From: Metarhizium brunneum
Taxonomy: Eukaryota; Ascomycota; Sordariomycetes; Hypocreales; Clavicipitaceae
Length of the DNA stretch: 64,000 nt
Assembly: GCF_013426205.1 (NCBI RefSeq)
Contig: NC_089423.1
Location: forward strand, 806,001 to 870,000
Reading direction: 5' to 3'
Shown here: one piece after another, positions 22,101 through 33,838 of the stretch
Numbering within the stretch: position 1 is the first letter of the stretch
Layout of the letters: each line of letters opens with the position of its first letter
Translations under genes and position numbers: made by a program
The notes under the pieces: generated by a model
Seen by the model: the letters and a program-made list of their open reading frames with translations, nothing else
The model's database searches: none
Told to the model about the DNA's origin: nothing

Positions 22101-25100
22101 GGCGCGGCATCGGTCCCAGTGCTGGGTGACACGACATCAAACCAAATGGCTTTGTTTGCGGGCCGGAAATCCTCCCGCTGAAAGGCATATGTGGGCAGCA
22201 TGACTCTTTTGCAGCCAAAAGGCTTGAAATATGCAGCCCAATCCACCGGCACATGTCGGACGTGTAGCTCGCCGAGACTGCTTTGGATGACCGACGGCCC
22301 ATCCGCGTTTGGCTTTAAAGAGGGCAGCCAGAGGGCAGCGCCGACTTGACCAGGATCGGCGAGGCATGCCGCGCCCAAGCCGCAAAGCATTGCACTGGGT
22401 CCAAGTTCCAGAAAGACATTTGCGCCCTGGCCGGCCAGCGTTTGGAAGGCGTCGCTGAACCGGACAGCATTGCGAGCCTGCTGAACCCAATACTCGGCCC
22501 GTTCAAGCTCATCTGACCCGGCTAATCGACCAGTCATGCTGCTAATTATGCGCATCTTGGGTGGGCTGAACCGGATATTTTGGGCCAAGGCCCTCAAGTC
22601 ATCCAGCATACCGTCCATGTGGAACGAGTGGAAGGCGTGGCTCGTATCAAGCAGCTTTGTCTTGCGTCCTAAACTTTGCATATGGTCGAAGATGGCCTCA
22701 ACAGCCTCCACGTCTCCTGATATAACCGTCTGCAAGGGCGTGTTGTAGCCTGCGATTTCCACCTTGTCATGCTGTCCTAGTTCTTGAATCGCGGCGCTGA
22801 CCTCGGCGCTGCTAGCTTCCACTGATGCCATCTTGCCCTGGCGAGGGATAGCCTGCATCAGACGACCGCGCATCATGACAAGCCGGCAAGCATCCGACAA
22901 GTCCAACACTCCTGCTGCATGAGCGGCGGCAAGCTCCCCCACGCTGTGGCCGAGCAAAAAGTCGGGCTTCACGCCCCAGCTCTGCCACAGCTTCCAGAGG
23001 GAAACTTCCAGGGCAAACAGGGCGGGCTGGGCAAAATCTGTACGGCTCAGCAGGGCAGCATTCTCGCTTCCCGATTCGGCCCACATGATGTCGAGAAGGG
23101 GCCGCTCCAAATCTGTGAATTTTGTGGCAATTTCGTCGAGTGCATCCCGAAAAACGGGATAGACAGCATACAGATCTTTGCCCATTCCTGGCAATTGACT
23201 TCCTTGCCCCGTGAAGAGCATTGCTACTGTTGGACTCCCGACCTCGTTCACACTCAGGGGTTGGGTAGGACCTGAGCTTACAGATGCAAGTTTCTCCAGA
23301 GTCTCTGCCTTGTCTCCAGCCATCACTACCAATCGCCGGTGAAGGTGTGAGCGGCATGTGGCAAGCGAGTAGGCCACATCACGCAGGCGGCTGTCCTTTC
23401 CGGCGCCGCTCTCGATGTGCAGTCGGAGCCTCTCCGCCTGTGCCCTGAGAGCGGAATCACCTTGCCCCGACAAAACAAACGGGATAGTAGCCGGGAGCGA
23501 CGGCGGCGCAATGTTGCTAGTCTCTTCTACGGCGGGAGTAGGCGACTCTTCAACAATGACGTGGGCGTTTGTGCCACCAATACCAAACGCACTCACACCC
23601 GCCCGGCGTAGTCGGTTGTTATTTGGCAGCCATGGTCGATTTGCCAGCACCAATTCCATGTTGGCGCGCTTCCAGTCGACTGCTGCCATGGGCTCCCGCA
23701 CATGCAATGTTCTCGGGAGGGTGTCATGTTTCATGGACAAGACGACCTTTAATAAGCCGACCACCCCGGCCGCGGCTTGAGTATGCCCAAGGTTGGACTT
23801 GGCCGAGCCTATTCTCAGAGGATCCGAGCCGGAGCGCTCCGTACCAAAGACCTCGGCCAGCGCAGTCGCTTCAATAGGGTCGCCCAGCTTGGTAGCCGTG
23901 CCGTGCGCCTCGACGTAGTCAATGTCCCCTGGCTCCAGTGCCGCCCGGGCCAAGGCATTCCGAAGAAGAGCTACCTGGCCAGGGCCACTGGGAGCCGTCA
24001 GACCGGCGCTGGAGCCCCCGTGCATCACGGCGGTCCCACGAAGCACGGCGTGGATGTCATCGCCGTCCCGGCGGGCATCGGACAGGCGCTTCAGAACTAC
24101 AATCGCCGCGCCCTCGCTGAATCCCGTGCCGTCCGTGTCATCGGAGAAGGCGCGGCAGCGACCGTCTGCCGAAAGCCCGCCGAGTTTGCTAAACTCAATG
24201 TGAATGCCCGGGGTGGTGAGAAGGCTCACGCCGCCGGCCAAGGCCATGCTGCACTCGCCTTGGCGCAAGGCGTTGCACGCCAGGTGCGTGGCGACAAGGG
24301 ACGATGAGCACGCCGTGTCTACAACGAGAGATGGCCCCCGGAGGCCGAGGGTGTACGACAGACGGCCGCACATGGTGGCGCTGGCGCTTCCTGTGATGGA
24401 GTATCCCTCGAGGTCTGGCGGTGTACCGTTTGTCGTGGCGTTGTTGCTGACGCCGAGGAAGACTCCGGTTGCGCTACCGCTGAGCTGGTCCCGTGTGTAG
24501 CCGGCTCGTTCAAAACCTTCCCAGCACAGTTCCATCATGAGGTTGTGCGTTGGGTCCATTGCCTGTGCCTCGCGGGGCGATATGCCGAAGAAGGACGCGT
24601 CGTATGAATATATTTCGTCGAGGAAGCCGCCTCGGCGGCAATACGACGTGCCGTCAATGTTAGCGTCGACATTATATAGTTTATCTGCATCCCAACGATC
24701 CTTGGGCACATCGATAATCGTGTCGCCGCCGCTTTGGAGTAGCTGCCAGAGAGCCTCTGGCGTAGCCACACCACCGGGTAATCGGCAGGCCATGGAGACT
24801 ATGGCAATGTCCTCATGACTGCCAGCAAACGTCTGACTGACTGCTTGTGACTCGTTATTGTTTTCTCTGCCAGCGCCGGCAAGATAGGCAGCCAGTGTCT
24901 TGATCGTGTAGTGCTCAAATAATTTTGGTGTTGGTACCGGCCGGTGCAGCTGCTTCTCCAACGCCGCCTGCATGCGAATTATGCGCACAGAATCCCCGCC
25001 GATTCGAAAGAAGTTGTCTTCTGTCCCAAAGCGATCGTGGCCAAGAATATCCGACCAAATAGCCTGTATCCGCTGCTCCAGCTCAGAGGTTGGCTGTATC

Positions 25101-26662
25101 ATGGTTTGATGCTGCATCGCCTCTATCGGATCAGGGAGCGCCTTCCTGTTGACCTTTTCGCTGGGAGACAGCGGCAACGCATCCATTTGTACAAAAAACG
25201 TCGGCAGCATGTATGCCGGGAGGCGCTCGGCAACCCACGGGCGTAGAATGCCGTCTAGGGAGGCTGCATCGTGACAAGGCGCATGAAGCACACAATACGC
25301 CACCAGACGATCATCGCGACTGACAACCACCGCCTCGGACACATTGGCGTGATCGACCAAGACGGCCTCTATGTCGCCCACGTCGATGCGGTGGCCGCGG
25401 ATCTTGACCACCCCATCTATGCGGCCTACGACTTGGAGCTTTCCCGGCGCTATGAAGCGAGCCAGGTCGCCGGTGCGGAAGAATACGCCGCCATGAAAGG
25501 GATTGACGAGGAACCGGGAGCGTGTGAGCTCAGCTTTGTTCCGGTACCCGTTGGACACGCTGCCGCCGCCAATGTACACTTCGCCCTCGGATCCTATAGG
25601 CACGGGCGACATGTTGTCGTCGAGGACATATATCCTACCGTTGGCGACGGGATTGCCGACGACGATGTCGCCCTGCCCGACTCTGCCCACGCTTCCGTAG
25701 GTCGTCTCGGACGGTCCATATACATTCCATACGGAATCGGCAGCGTCGAGCAGGCGGTCTGCAAGCTGGCGAGAGAGCGGCTCCCCGCCGCAAATGACTT
25801 TGGATAGTCGCGGATTTCCCTTCCAGCCAGACTCTAGAAGCATCGTCCACGTTGCGGGCGTCGCTTGCAGAATAGTGACCTTGTGGCGTGCCATTAAGCT
25901 GATAAGCTCGCGCGGATCCTTGACCGCACTTGTATTCGCGATAACCATTGCGGACCCAGACACAAGTGGCAATAATAGCTCCAGGGCCGACATGTCAAAG
26001 GATATAGTGGTGATGGCAAGAAGGCGATCACGCTCGCTGCAACCAGGCTCATGCTTGCGCAGCGAGCTCAGAAAGTTGGCGGCGGCTCCGTGGCTAATCT
26101 CGACGCCTTTGGGGCGCCCAGTCGAGCCAGATGTATAAATTACATATGCCAAGTCCCGCTTTTGGATTTCGGTTTCGAGGTTGGTACCATCCGTGACTGA
26201 GCCATCTCTTGCCTCGGACACGCTCAAGCATAGATCTGCCCAACGCCCAAGGCCCTTGGTTGGCCTGCCGCTGAGCAGAATAAGTCTGAGCCCGGCATCT
26301 TCAACCATTTGGTTGATGCGCTCGGCGGGGAATGACGGGTCGATGGGAACATAGGCGGCGCCTAGCTTGAGCACAGCCAGCATGGCAGCAATGAGGTCGA
26401 TGGAGCGCGAGACGGCTAGGCCGACTACATCGCCCTGTTGTAGGCCTCGCTTTGCGAGACATCGCGCGAGGATATTTGCAGAGCTATTGAGTTGTTTAAA
26501 GGTCACCTCATTCTCGTTGTGAATCACGGCTGTGTTGTCTGGAAAGCGATCCGCCACTTGTTCAAACAGCTGGTCCAGCCGACTACCTAGCAGCGAGATA
26601 TCGTCAGTGGCGTTGAACTCGTTGACCAGGACTTGGTAGTCGTGATCTGAGATGCCACTCAT
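19199..26662 (-). CDS. swnK: Hybrid NRPS-PKS (A-T-KS-AT-KR-ACP-R), swainsonine core synthase
   Basis: A single 2487-aa reading frame. Domains in order: adenylation (about 20-530; [17 protein letters not shown]), carrier with phosphopantetheine Ser558 (RIGGDSVRI), ketosynthase (about 618-1040; active Cys785 in DTACSSS, then HGTATKLGD and [10 protein letters not shown]), acyltransferase (about 1145-1450; Ser1240 in GHSVGEL; HAFH, as in malonyl-specific ATs), ketoreductase (Rossmann VTGGLGDLG from 1726; catalytic Tyr about 1870 in GNYAAANSF), ACP (Ser2036 in LGIDSL) and thioester reductase (VTGATGFVG from 2135; [12 protein letters not shown]). There is no condensation, DH, ER or methyltransferase domain. 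This is the known SwnK layout: an imino acid (pipecolate) is activated, extended once with malonyl-CoA, keto-reduced and released reductively so the aldehyde can cyclise to an indolizidine. No intron is needed. It is transcribed divergently from swnH2. Confidence 0.95.
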   Translation of the reverse strand: MSGISDHDYQVLVNEFNATDDISLLGSRLDQLFEQVADRFPDNTAVIHNENEVTFKQLNSSANILARCLAKRGLQQGDVVGLAVSRSIDLIAAMLAVLKLGAAYVPIDPSFPAERINQMVEDAGLRLILLSGRPTKGLGRWADLCLSVSEARDGSVTDGTNLETEIQKRDLAYVIYTSGSTGRPKGVEISHGAAANFLSSLRKHEPGCSERDRLLAITTISFDMSALELLLPLVSGSAMVIANTSAVKDPRELISLMARHKVTILQATPATWTMLLESGWKGNPRLSKVICGGEPLSRQLADRLLDAADSVWNVYGPSETTYGSVGRVGQGDIVVGNPVANGRIYVLDDNMSPVPIGSEGEVYIGGGSVSNGYRNKAELTRSRFLVNPFHGGVFFRTGDLARFIAPGKLQVVGRIDGVVKIRGHRIDVGDIEAVLVDHANVSEAVVVSRDDRLVAYCVLHAPCHDAASLDGILRPWVAERLPAYMLPTFFVQMDALPLSPSEKVNRKALPDPIEAMQHQTMIQPTSELEQRIQAIWSDILGHDRFGTEDNFFRIGGDSVRIIRMQAALEKQLHRPVPTPKLFEHYTIKTLAAYLAGAGRENNNESQAVSQTFAGSHEDIAIVSMACRLPGGVATPEALWQLLQSGGDTIIDVPKDRWDADKLYNVDANIDGTSYCRRGGFLDEIYSYDASFFGISPREAQAMDPTHNLMMELCWEGFERAGYTRDQLSGSATGVFLGVSNNATTNGTPPDLEGYSITGSASATMCGRLSYTLGLRGPSLVVDTACSSSLVATHLACNALRQGECSMALAGGVSLLTTPGIHIEFSKLGGLSADGRCRAFSDDTDGTGFSEGAAIVVLKRLSDARRDGDDIHAVLRGTAVMHGGSSAGLTAPSGPGQVALLRNALARAALEPGDIDYVEAHGTATKLGDPIEATALAEVFGTERSGSDPLRIGSAKSNLGHTQAAAGVVGLLKVVLSMKHDTLPRTLHVREPMAAVDWKRANMELVLANRPWLPNNNRLRRAGVSAFGIGGTNAHVIVEESPTPAVEETSNIAPPSLPATIPFVLSGQGDSALRAQAERLRLHIESGAGKDSRLRDVAYSLATCRSHLHRRLVVMAGDKAETLEKLASVSSGPTQPLSVNEVGSPTVAMLFTGQGSQLPGMGKDLYAVYPVFRDALDEIATKFTDLERPLLDIMWAESGSENAALLSRTDFAQPALFALEVSLWKLWQSWGVKPDFLLGHSVGELAAAHAAGVLDLSDACRLVMMRGRLMQAIPRQGKMASVEASSAEVSAAIQELGQHDKVEIAGYNTPLQTVISGDVEAVEAIFDHMQSLGRKTKLLDTSHAFHSFHMDGMLDDLRALAQNIRFSPPKMRIISSMTGRLAGSDELERAEYWVQQARNAVRFSDAFQTLAGQGANVFLELGPSAMLCGLGAACLADPGQVGAALWLPSLKPNADGPSVIQSSLGELHVRHVPVDWAAYFKPFGCKRVMLPTYAFQREDFRPANKAIWFDVVSPSTGTDAAPRVQDMMFEINWRRVETKSIQPRGAWGLLCPSGETAWTTEAQRALLATGMQLVAVSEPHEADQLDGLLTLWDSDADTVQMAHRVTAVALAQLQEAIRTGLGAPIVWVTRHAVGAGADDRPVNIGAGPLWGLMRAARSEHPELRLRLIDVDEETDRASLSQALMLADQTEIAVRREQLLTPHMERAGPAAPLPVGQPFVRTDGAVLVTGGLGDLGSRVARRLATAHGVRDLVLVSRQGTNSPGADALVAELAELGATATIVGCDLADLDSVGSVVQLFTPDRPLRGVVHAAGVVDSGILSSLTARKCAAVFAPKVDGLWNLHQLTKHMDLDLFMMFSSISAIIGLPGLGNYAAANSFIDSLAHLRRAQGLPASSVAYGTWAGDGMATTLVPTTRAHLAQLGLGFLPPEAGLEIFEQAVYQGRALTVAAVLDLQRLGAYYEEQGGVPPLLHSMLGGTKVQKPADEVVNLRDLLADASPEKYGSIVLHMVQETIAKALGYTRTEDVDASRPMHELGIDSLTAILTRNHLATLTGMALPPNIALLYPNLKSLSEFLLCRLLDDVEGSTSSPSDTDGATPSTPTSAASCVDMADIRRGVLDSTFQFNNPVSPGVPETVFVTGATGFVGAFMIHEFLQRRISVYCLVRASGSQEAQQRMIATLKQYGLWRPEYEPLLVSVAGDLSQPLLGLGEVVFDDLASRVDAILHSGALVDWMRPLDDYIGPNVLGTHEVLRLASCGRAKAIHFISTISTLPIHAGYGLAEHDGEYGYGTSKYLAEKMVVAARFRGAKASSYRLPFVAASAASGRFRLDRGDFLNNLVTGSLDLGAFPLINADLSSVLPVDYLCGTIAAIMTEDQERVGEDYDFVNPQAPTFKHFFEMICAVGGGKETVSFGEWHRRALEYAAAHPTSSLARIATVLDGYNDKTVGSLVSGSPVGKHVLGLDAYRAPPLDEEYVRRYVHCIEAARAKMRS

Positions 26663-28371
26663 CTTGAGTTGTACAACGAGTTCAGGGATGAATGAGAAGA
26701 TGAGCGCTCATACGATGGGGGTTGATGGCAAGGTTTCGGCGTCCTGCCACGCATTGGACGACGATAGTCGGCGCAACGAGTATAAACAGGAGCGGAACGG
26801 GCTTTCCTACACCACATGCTCGACTACCACCGTGGCACACATGCAGTAAGGGCAAAAGGGGTTCCTGTATCAACGGCTTTGCTAGATGTGGAAGGAGATG
26901 GTATTCCTTGCAAACCCGTCTTGGCTGACTGGCTGTATGCAGAATGGAATTATTATGAATAATGTCAAACCTTAAACTTGACAAGACCCCGCGGCAACTA
27001 ACGTGATACTTTTGTCAACATGGGGATATAGGAAGCATCTGGCATGTCGTGATGAGGAAATAAAGTATAATTCATGTACTCTTATAGATATTCCACTGTG
27101 CTTCCGACTTGCAGAAGGTGCCAAAAGGGACATGGGCTTGAACACAATGGAACAGTCCTCGACCGGAGACTCTTTGCGGCCGCGCATGAAGCCACCGATG
27201 CGGCAGACGCGGCATCACCAAGCCGGATCGCCTCGCGTGATTTCAGCATACTAGGTGTTGATGCTAAGCTGGATCAACGCATATTAGTACGACAACCCTA
27301 TTCTTCGTTTCAGGAATAGCCCAAGTCAAGGTATCCCGGTAGATGGAGCGCTCCGTAAAACTAATTATATGCGATGCAACGTGCATACATCGTGCCTGGT
27401 CCCCTGCCGTCCCGTGCCGCAGTGGCGACGCTAATGCATGCAATTATATGTGTCACAGATGACACGTCACGAACTGCATGAGTGCAGATCTCATTCATCA
27501 TCTGGTCCAGACCCCGTATGCATATGCCCGCAACCTCTGTCGGTCATCTCTCACACGTTTGACGTGGCTACCCTTCCGCCAGCCGTGCCGTTTCGCCGCC
27601 GCATGCATCCCGCCAAATGGGGAAGGGAATCTGAACAAGAGTCTGGTCTGCTCCCATGGTTTCAGCTCAGCACCCAAAGTTTATTTATCGACGGCCTGGG
27701 GGCGTTGGAGGCATCAGGGTCCACTGGTGAGTGCATAAGGGCCTGGTCATGTTATCTTGTCACACCCTGGAGTGTCTGAGAAGGCCTTTGCCGCGCGGCA
27801 CACGGGGAGTGCCCTTCATCACGCTGCTATAGCATGGCAGAGATGAATACCGAACATGGTCTACCGCATCTACGGCGGACGCCCTGCCCCGGCCATGGCG
27901 AGAAAGGTCGGAGGCACCCACTCGGGCTCAGCAGGTCGTCATGTTACATCTGCCGACGAACTCGGTCGAGCCCGTTCATGCGCATGCAATAGCGTCAGTT
28001 GTCGCATTCAGCATACATTCAGCCCATGTTATGAATAATGATATCTTTGCGTTCCCCATTCGCATGCGGAGCCGCGCTGACCAAACGGTGTGGCCTATCA
28101 CATGTGTATACATGCGGCATCCGATGGTTTTCTTCCCCTTTCAACACTGCCGCGTCTTGGTCATCGAGGCCCATTCAATCAAGAGCCAGGATAGCTTATC
28201 GCCCTTAAAACACACCCGTCTAAGCTCTGTTGTTGGACATGTTCATGTTGCCGCAGGCTCGTTGAACAACTGTGCGTCTATTCTTTTGAGTGTCACGGCA
28301 CTACTTGTCCTCCATTGCCAACTTCACCAGCCCATCCTCAAACACCACGCTTCCCTTAAGCCTCCCCAGCC
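26663..28371. promoter_or_regulatory. Long divergent promoter region between swnK and swnH2, rich in ATGCAT/GCATGC palindromes
   Basis: 1.7 kb with no supported gene. Alternating-purine/pyrimidine palindromes recur: TGCATGCA around 27434-27441, ATGCAT at 27518-27523, GCATGCAT at 27601-27608, GCATGC at 27982-27987 and GCATGC at 28062-28067. A short relic-like stretch at about 27160-27320 reads RDFSILGVDAKLD (see findings). The core signal for swnH2 is probably near the pyrimidine-rich DNA at 28300-28370. Confidence 0.5.
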
Positions 28372-29425
28372 ATGATCAATTCGGACGCACAGTCGGCGCA
28401 GAAACAAGTCGAGGTGGAGAAACCCGACGAGAAATACTCTGCTCCACGTCTATTGGCTCCCATTCCGGACTCGTATCAGCCCGCCAAGGCCATCACCAAG
28501 ATTCCCGCAACATCTTCCCTGGAAGACATTCTCGCTATCCTCGAGCGAGACGGCGGTGTCATTCTGACCGATTTCGTTTCCCTACAGGAGTTGGACAAGA
28601 TTGACCAAGAGCTTGAGCCCTACACAAAGTCGTCCATTGTCGATGATGACTCCTACAACAACTTTATAGGCAAAAAGACGCTCGTCATTCCCGGCCTAGT
28701 CGGCAAGTCAGACACCATTGCCAACATTCTCGACACGAATGAAACCATAGACAAGCTGCTCAAGGTAATTCTAGAGGAGAGGTACCCCGCCGTTTTCGAG
28801 CAGCACACCGAAGAGCTCGTCGTGGACCCGTTGCTAAGTATCTGCATGGGCTTCCACGTCGGCCACGGCTCTCCGCGCCAGGCCCTACACAGAGACGACA
28901 TGATCTTCTCCAGCAAGCATCGCCCCAATATGAAGATTAACGAAGTAGACGGCTTCAGCTGCTTCCTCGCCGGGACCAGGATCACGCGCGAAAACGGCGG
29001 CACAATGGTCATTCTCGGTTCCCACAAGTGGGAGCACGATAGACGCGGCAGGCCCGACGAAGTTTCCTTCCTTGGTAAGGCTCTGTTTTACAAGTCGACT
29101 TTATTTCTCGGGGCTAACTGCGTGGTGTGCAGAAATGGAGCGCGGCTCTGCGTTTATTTTTCTTAGCACCCTCGCTCACGGCGCGGGATATAATACTATT
29201 CCTGGCGAGGTGCGCAAGATTACAAATCTCGTCTTTTGCCGGGGGACTCTGCGGACGGAGGAGAACCAGTTCTTGTGTGTGCCCCGGAGCAAGGTGCTGA
29301 AGATGAGTCCCAAGATGCAGACTTTGCTGGGGTTCAAGAAGCCGGCGGGCAGTTGGCTGGGAATGGTGGAGAATGAAGACCCTGCCAAGGATCTTGAGGC
29401 TATTTATGAGAAGATGCTCAAGTAA
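28372..29425 (+). CDS. swnH2: Fe(II)/2-oxoglutarate-dependent oxygenase (phytanoyl-CoA dioxygenase family), swainsonine cluster
   Basis: Exon 1 is 28372-29074, the intron is 29075-29132 (GTAAGG...GTGCAG, 58 nt) and exon 2 is 29133-29425; 331 aa. It is a paralogue of swnH1 with matching landmarks: AILERDGGVILTDF near the start, the HxD metal motif in QALHRDDMIF, RENGGTMVILGSHKWEHD, the distal His in STLAHGAGYNT and ENQFLCVPRSKVL. The intron falls at the same place and phase as in swnH1, splitting the Glu codon of the ExxGSA motif, so the two genes arose by duplication. The N-terminus is about 25 residues longer than in swnH1. Family role: hydroxylation of the indolizidine during swainsonine formation. 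The H2 label rests on cluster position next to swnK. It is the last swn gene on the right. Confidence 0.88.
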
Positions 29426-30483
29426 ATGAATGGGATACAATATGCTCAGCCTTATAGTGCTAGTAAAATACTCACTCTTGTGCTGACGGCACCTTTTATG
29501 CGTCTAGTGATGTGCGGTTGCTGTTGGTGTTGAAATGTGCTAGACTTGCTCGTTCATCCGCACATGGTCAATACATTGTCAAATCGCACTTGACATATGT
29601 CTTTGACGTGAGAAGCTGGACGGTACCTCAGTCTGGCAGGTCGCTCTCACCAAGTCGTGCTGCTGGCGGATGACGACCTTGGCCGCGTTCACACCTCCTG
29701 TTGGTAACTCTTTCCCATCACCGTCACCCATGGCGAGCAAAAAAACTCGAAAAATGTCTGATCAAACGGTGGAAATTGGATCGGTCCTTGTCGAAATGTT
29801 ACGAGACTTCCATGCAACACCACAGGGCGTTGGAAGAAACCAAGGATCTTGAATGTCAAAGCAAGTTCTTAGATTCAATATGAGCACAGTTGCAAGTCTT
29901 CATATACTGAAACTTTTTTCACACCAAGTACTGTCAAGCCCAATACGCTGAGCTATGCTAGCATATCAGTTCTTGATATGCGGGCTGGGTATCGTCAGTC
30001 TTCTGTATGGGCCGATAAACCAGGAAGAGGAGACTAACAGGCTGCCAAAATCATGGCCTGCAGGTGATTCCCATAGTTGCCCAAACGCCGCTCGTTGAGC
30101 TTAGGGTTCATCTTCGCAATACCGCTCTTTACAAATCTGCTAGTTTGCAAAATGATGCTCGGACCTAGGCTCTGAGATGTAAAAAAAGGAGAGAGAAAAA
30201 CATTGCCATATGCTCTCACACCTGGCAAGCGCCATCCGAAAATATGATAACACTGATGCAGCTATGAATAGACAAGAATATTTCTTTGAATACTCCTTCG
30301 ATGGGCGGGAAATAGTAGAGGTTATGGTCAGAAAACAATAGACGGTTGTAAGTGAAACAGCCTGAATCATAGTGGTGATGTGAGCAGAACGGTTTTCTGA
30401 CGGGTCTGTCACGATTCCTTCGCGGTGTTTCCATACGCTGCAATTAGCACCAGGGTTATCGCCTCCGTGAAGAATCACTCTCT
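29426..30483. other. Intergenic region at the right border of the swn cluster
   Basis: About 1.06 kb with only short open frames lacking recognisable motifs. I see no repeat, RNA gene or transposon end. Confidence 0.4.
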
Positions 30484-31942
30484 CTACTGCGCACGCCTTT
30501 CATTCAGAGAATGGAAGATAGGATGCTGAAGCAGCTCCCTGGCAGTCTTGCGATTTCCGGTATCTATTGGAGCATCCCAGACGCAAAGTCAAGGAATACA
30601 TCTTTCTCATGGCCAACTAGTTCTGTTACCGTATCTTCCAGCCTCTTCCTTTCCACAAGGTCCGTACGAACAATATCATCTACCGGCAAATGGCAGTAAG
30701 TCTTTGTGTCATGGCTCATGAATGTTGGCCGACCTACTCTCATCATTGAAGAATGGACCGACCCAGAACTCAGTCATGGCATTGCACTCCTTGCCACGCG
30801 AATTAACGACAGGTTTCTCGAGTCGATAATTACGAAAGAAGCGCTCCCTCTTCATACACTCCTCATCAGGTTCTCCTAAAAGGGATACCATTTGGGCCAG
30901 GTGAACATGCGCGTTGTACTCGCCATCTTCACCAGCCGGCCTGTCAAACAGACCAATACCTTCCATGAGGTTCCACATCTACAAATGTCAGTACCTCCTT
31001 GAGGGCTGGGAACATGTCAGCTTACTAGAAGGCCGAGATTCCAGATTTCGACACTGTATGACCATGGGCAGCCTAGAATAACCTCGGGGGCACGAAAACG
31101 ATGGGATTGGATTGCAGAAAGGTGACCGTTGCCATTAGCTAGTACGGGAAAGGCGATGTTGAAGTCGGCGAGCTTTGGAAGCAGTCTGGAGCCTTGCAAG
31201 GGCCCAAAGTTGCCTTGCGAAAGGTAAGTTTCGCGGCCATCCTGGATTCGAATGTGCTTCGGCTGGGGGCTCTTCATTTGATGTTTGACAGCTTCACCTT
31301 CAATCGTCATCATAATGTTGTCGACCTTGATGTCTGACGGGCCATAGTTAGCTTCATGGTATTCAGAGGGACTAAGCTCAATTTACCTGTATGAATGAGG
31401 CGACATTTAGTGTGCAGCTAGTCAACAGCTTCAAGGAGACACATTAAAAAAGTTGACAAGAGGCGGTGCAAGTCTCTGGCCCCGTAGTCTGTGTTGAAGC
31501 TGGAAAAGAGTTTCTCTCATGGGAGTGTACACGAGACAAGTGTGCGTCCCATTTTTGCCCGTTAGTTGGAACTCGCCAATGTGTGTTCGGATAAAGTCTA
31601 GTCCTACATGTGACGGCTCAGCGTTGGCTATGAACTTTGAGACCCCTGCCTCCCAGCCTGCGTCTAGGTCCAGGGCCGCGATCTTGACAGCGACGTAGCG
31701 AGGTGCCGATTTATCTGCCGAGTTCTCGCTAAGATGAAACATTAGAAGAAGCAACCAGGTGCGCGTAGTATCGAGGCTCACAACACAATATTCTCTGCTA
31801 ACCAAACGGGAGAGCCGACCCCATAGCCAAGCTTTGTGATTGTCTTGAACCTGCCATTGAGCATCTCACCAGGTCGGGTAGGATGGAAGGATCTCAGACG
31901 GTCGCCTGGTAGCAGCTCCTCGTCAATAGGCTCATTTATCAT
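30484..31942 (-). pseudogene. SRPK-type Ser/Thr protein kinase pseudogene
   Basis: On the minus strand an SRPK-like kinase can be followed in order: IDEELLPGD and RPGEMLNGRF, the ATP loop KLGYGVGSPVWLAEN, VAVKI (lysine), PPLV, CRLIHT joined across an intron to DIKVDNIMM (catalytic loop), LADFN where DFG is expected, FRAPEVILG, SVEIWNLGLL, HLAQMVSLLGEP, NSRGKEC and FLDFASGMLQ. Good introns remain (for example 31781-31729, GTGAGC...TTAG). The frame is broken at least four times: a frameshift at the A6 run 31446-31451, a stop codon (31420-31418) where the usual Tyr of the xDYLH motif belongs, a stop at 30566-30564 where Trp is expected after MLQ, and a frameshift just downstream before RKTARELLQHP. 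The DFG glycine is also lost. The N-terminal start is uncertain. I read this as a dead copy. Confidence 0.8.
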
Positions 31943-32626
31943 GTGACTTGACCATCTCGAGCAAGGCATTGACGATTGACGAGGGCGAGAAAACAATCCT
32001 ATTGGCCTTTGCCTCCAGAGAGCTCGCAGATTCACTCTAGAGATGATGACCATCTTGAAGTCCAAGCTACGTCGCGCTGACTAACGTGCTGGTAGAGTAA
32101 CGACCCGCGGATACTTTTCGGTGCCTACAGGTAGGGATATTATGTAAGTGCTCACGTGTTGGCATAATCTGTTGGCCTGAGGTTGGTACATGTATCTTGC
32201 CATTTCTACTTGTGCTCGAAAGCTAGGGAGCCTGGAGTCGTGCTCCCGATGCCCAAGACGGTGGAAACGGTACTGCGGTTTTACATACGCCCAAAAGACT
32301 TCGCCAGAAATTGCCTCTGTGGGGAGATGTTATGGTAAAGTGAGCATAGACTTTGCAGCAAGAGCGGCGGAAGAAGTTTCCAGTGTCTGAACAGTGCAAG
32401 CAGTAAGCTATGTGATCTGAATGAGTACATACAAATGCCATTCTTTCCAAGCCTCGTAATCTATCATAGCTATCTATATTACCACGGCGGTTTTCTCCGC
32501 CCCTTTCCTTCAAATTGCGAGAGCTGTAAGCCAACCCTCATATATCTATCGTCTGTCCATCTCTAATGCCCTACATCAACGACAATGAGATGATGTAGCA
32601 GGGGAAAGAAAGTGACCCATTCTCAT
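31943..32626. other. Intergenic region
   Basis: 684 bases without a supported gene. A possible upstream extension of the kinase relic (minus strand to 32065) has no family motif. Confidence 0.35.
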
Positions 32627-33391
32627 CTACAGGTGCTTCTTCGCAGAGCCATTCATAACCTTGGTCTTCTCAAAGACTTTTGCAATGGTCTTGGCACTGT
32701 ATCCCATCAGAGCCAGCGGAATGACAATCCAAAAGGCATTGCACAGCACAAAATAAGCCCAGTAGTAGTAACGCTCAGGACGGGAGTAGGCCACCCCATT
32801 CACATACTCATTGTACCAGCAAATGACGTAGTACAGCACATCACCATAGAGCTGGCCCATGCTGACGAGCAGTTGGAGCGGGTGTCTCCAGGGGTGGTTC
32901 GTGATGGTGGCGTAGGCGATGAAGAAGGACAAAGGGCCCCAGAAGAAGGCGGTGACGGTTTCCATGCAGACAACAAAGGGGTCTTGGGTCATGTAGCGCG
33001 AGTCGGAGAGGGAGTACTCCTTCCAAAGCTGACCATAGAGGTCGGTTTTGCTGGCCATGTCAAAGTGATTGTAGGAGAAGTAGCCTAGGCGTGTAATGAG
33101 TCAAGTGGATGGGTTGGATGAATGAATGAGCGACAACTTACCTTCAAACGTCAGGTGAATAGAGCCGCAAAGAACCCACCAGAATGCAACGAGCACCTCG
33201 CCAAAGGAAATGGCCGGCCTGGTCTTCACAGCAAACAGATAGGTGGGCACGAAAATAACGCCACAGCCGGCGGCGAAGATGGACACCAAGACACCGGCGT
33301 TCATGGTGTTGGCGACGTATGTCGGGATGGCCACGCCCAGGGGGTAATAGGGGTGGTGCGCACCGAGCGCTTCAGTGATTGGGCCGTCCAT
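32627..33391 (-). CDS. Emopamil-binding protein (EBP/EXPERA) family membrane protein
   Basis: Exon 1 is 33391-33142 and exon 2 is 33084-32627, joined across a 57-nt intron (GTAAGT...CCTAG) within a Gly codon; 235 aa. The start MDGPITEALGAHHPYYPLGV is chosen because homologues begin close to the HPYYPLG motif; the frame is open further upstream. Family markers are GSIHLTFEG, the block DPFVVCMETVTAFFWGPLSF with its acidic residue inside a membrane helix, and QLYGDVLYY. At least four membrane helices are visible. EBP-type proteins are delta8-delta7 sterol isomerases or relatives in the ER. In fungi many members have unassigned roles, so sterol isomerisation is possible, not shown. The tail KKTKV...AKKHL is Lys-rich and could serve ER retention. 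Confidence 0.85.
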
Positions 33392-33838
33392 TATGGATTG
33401 AAGCGCTGCCGCGTGAGAGCGAGTGAATGTGTGCCTGGCTGACGGCACCGTTTTGGGTTCTTGGTGTGAAGGAACAAGGACACACGGCCGAGCCACGGCG
33501 TTGGAAAGAAAGGGGCAATTGGCGAAACGTTTTTGAGATTGCATTGCGATAAGATTGAGATTAACCAAGTTTAGTTTAGCCAAGTGGGGCCCTCGGTTGA
33601 CGTACGGTCTTATTTTAGTACCCGTCCGTTAGCAACTGAGTGGAGTCTCGTCGTTAATTGTCAACTATATTAATTGCATCTAATTGTATTTGGACAATCA
33701 GGGAATTAATATCCTTTCTGATACTTAACGCATAACACAAATTGAAAGTCCTCGGTTGCTATAAGCAGAGGAATTACCAGCGCCCCTTTTCCAAGAGTGC
33801 CCATTTGTAGTTCCCTTGTTTGGTGAGAACAACGCGGC
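33392..33838. other. Intergenic region between the EBP-family gene and the APH-type gene
   Basis: 447 bases; AT-rich between about 33600 and 33760. No gene or repeat seen. Confidence 0.35.

Noticed and set aside
19199..26662. DH domain or second extension module in SwnK
   Set aside because: The stretch between AT and KR reads as the structural half of a ketoreductase; no HxxxGxxxxP dehydratase motif or second KS is present.
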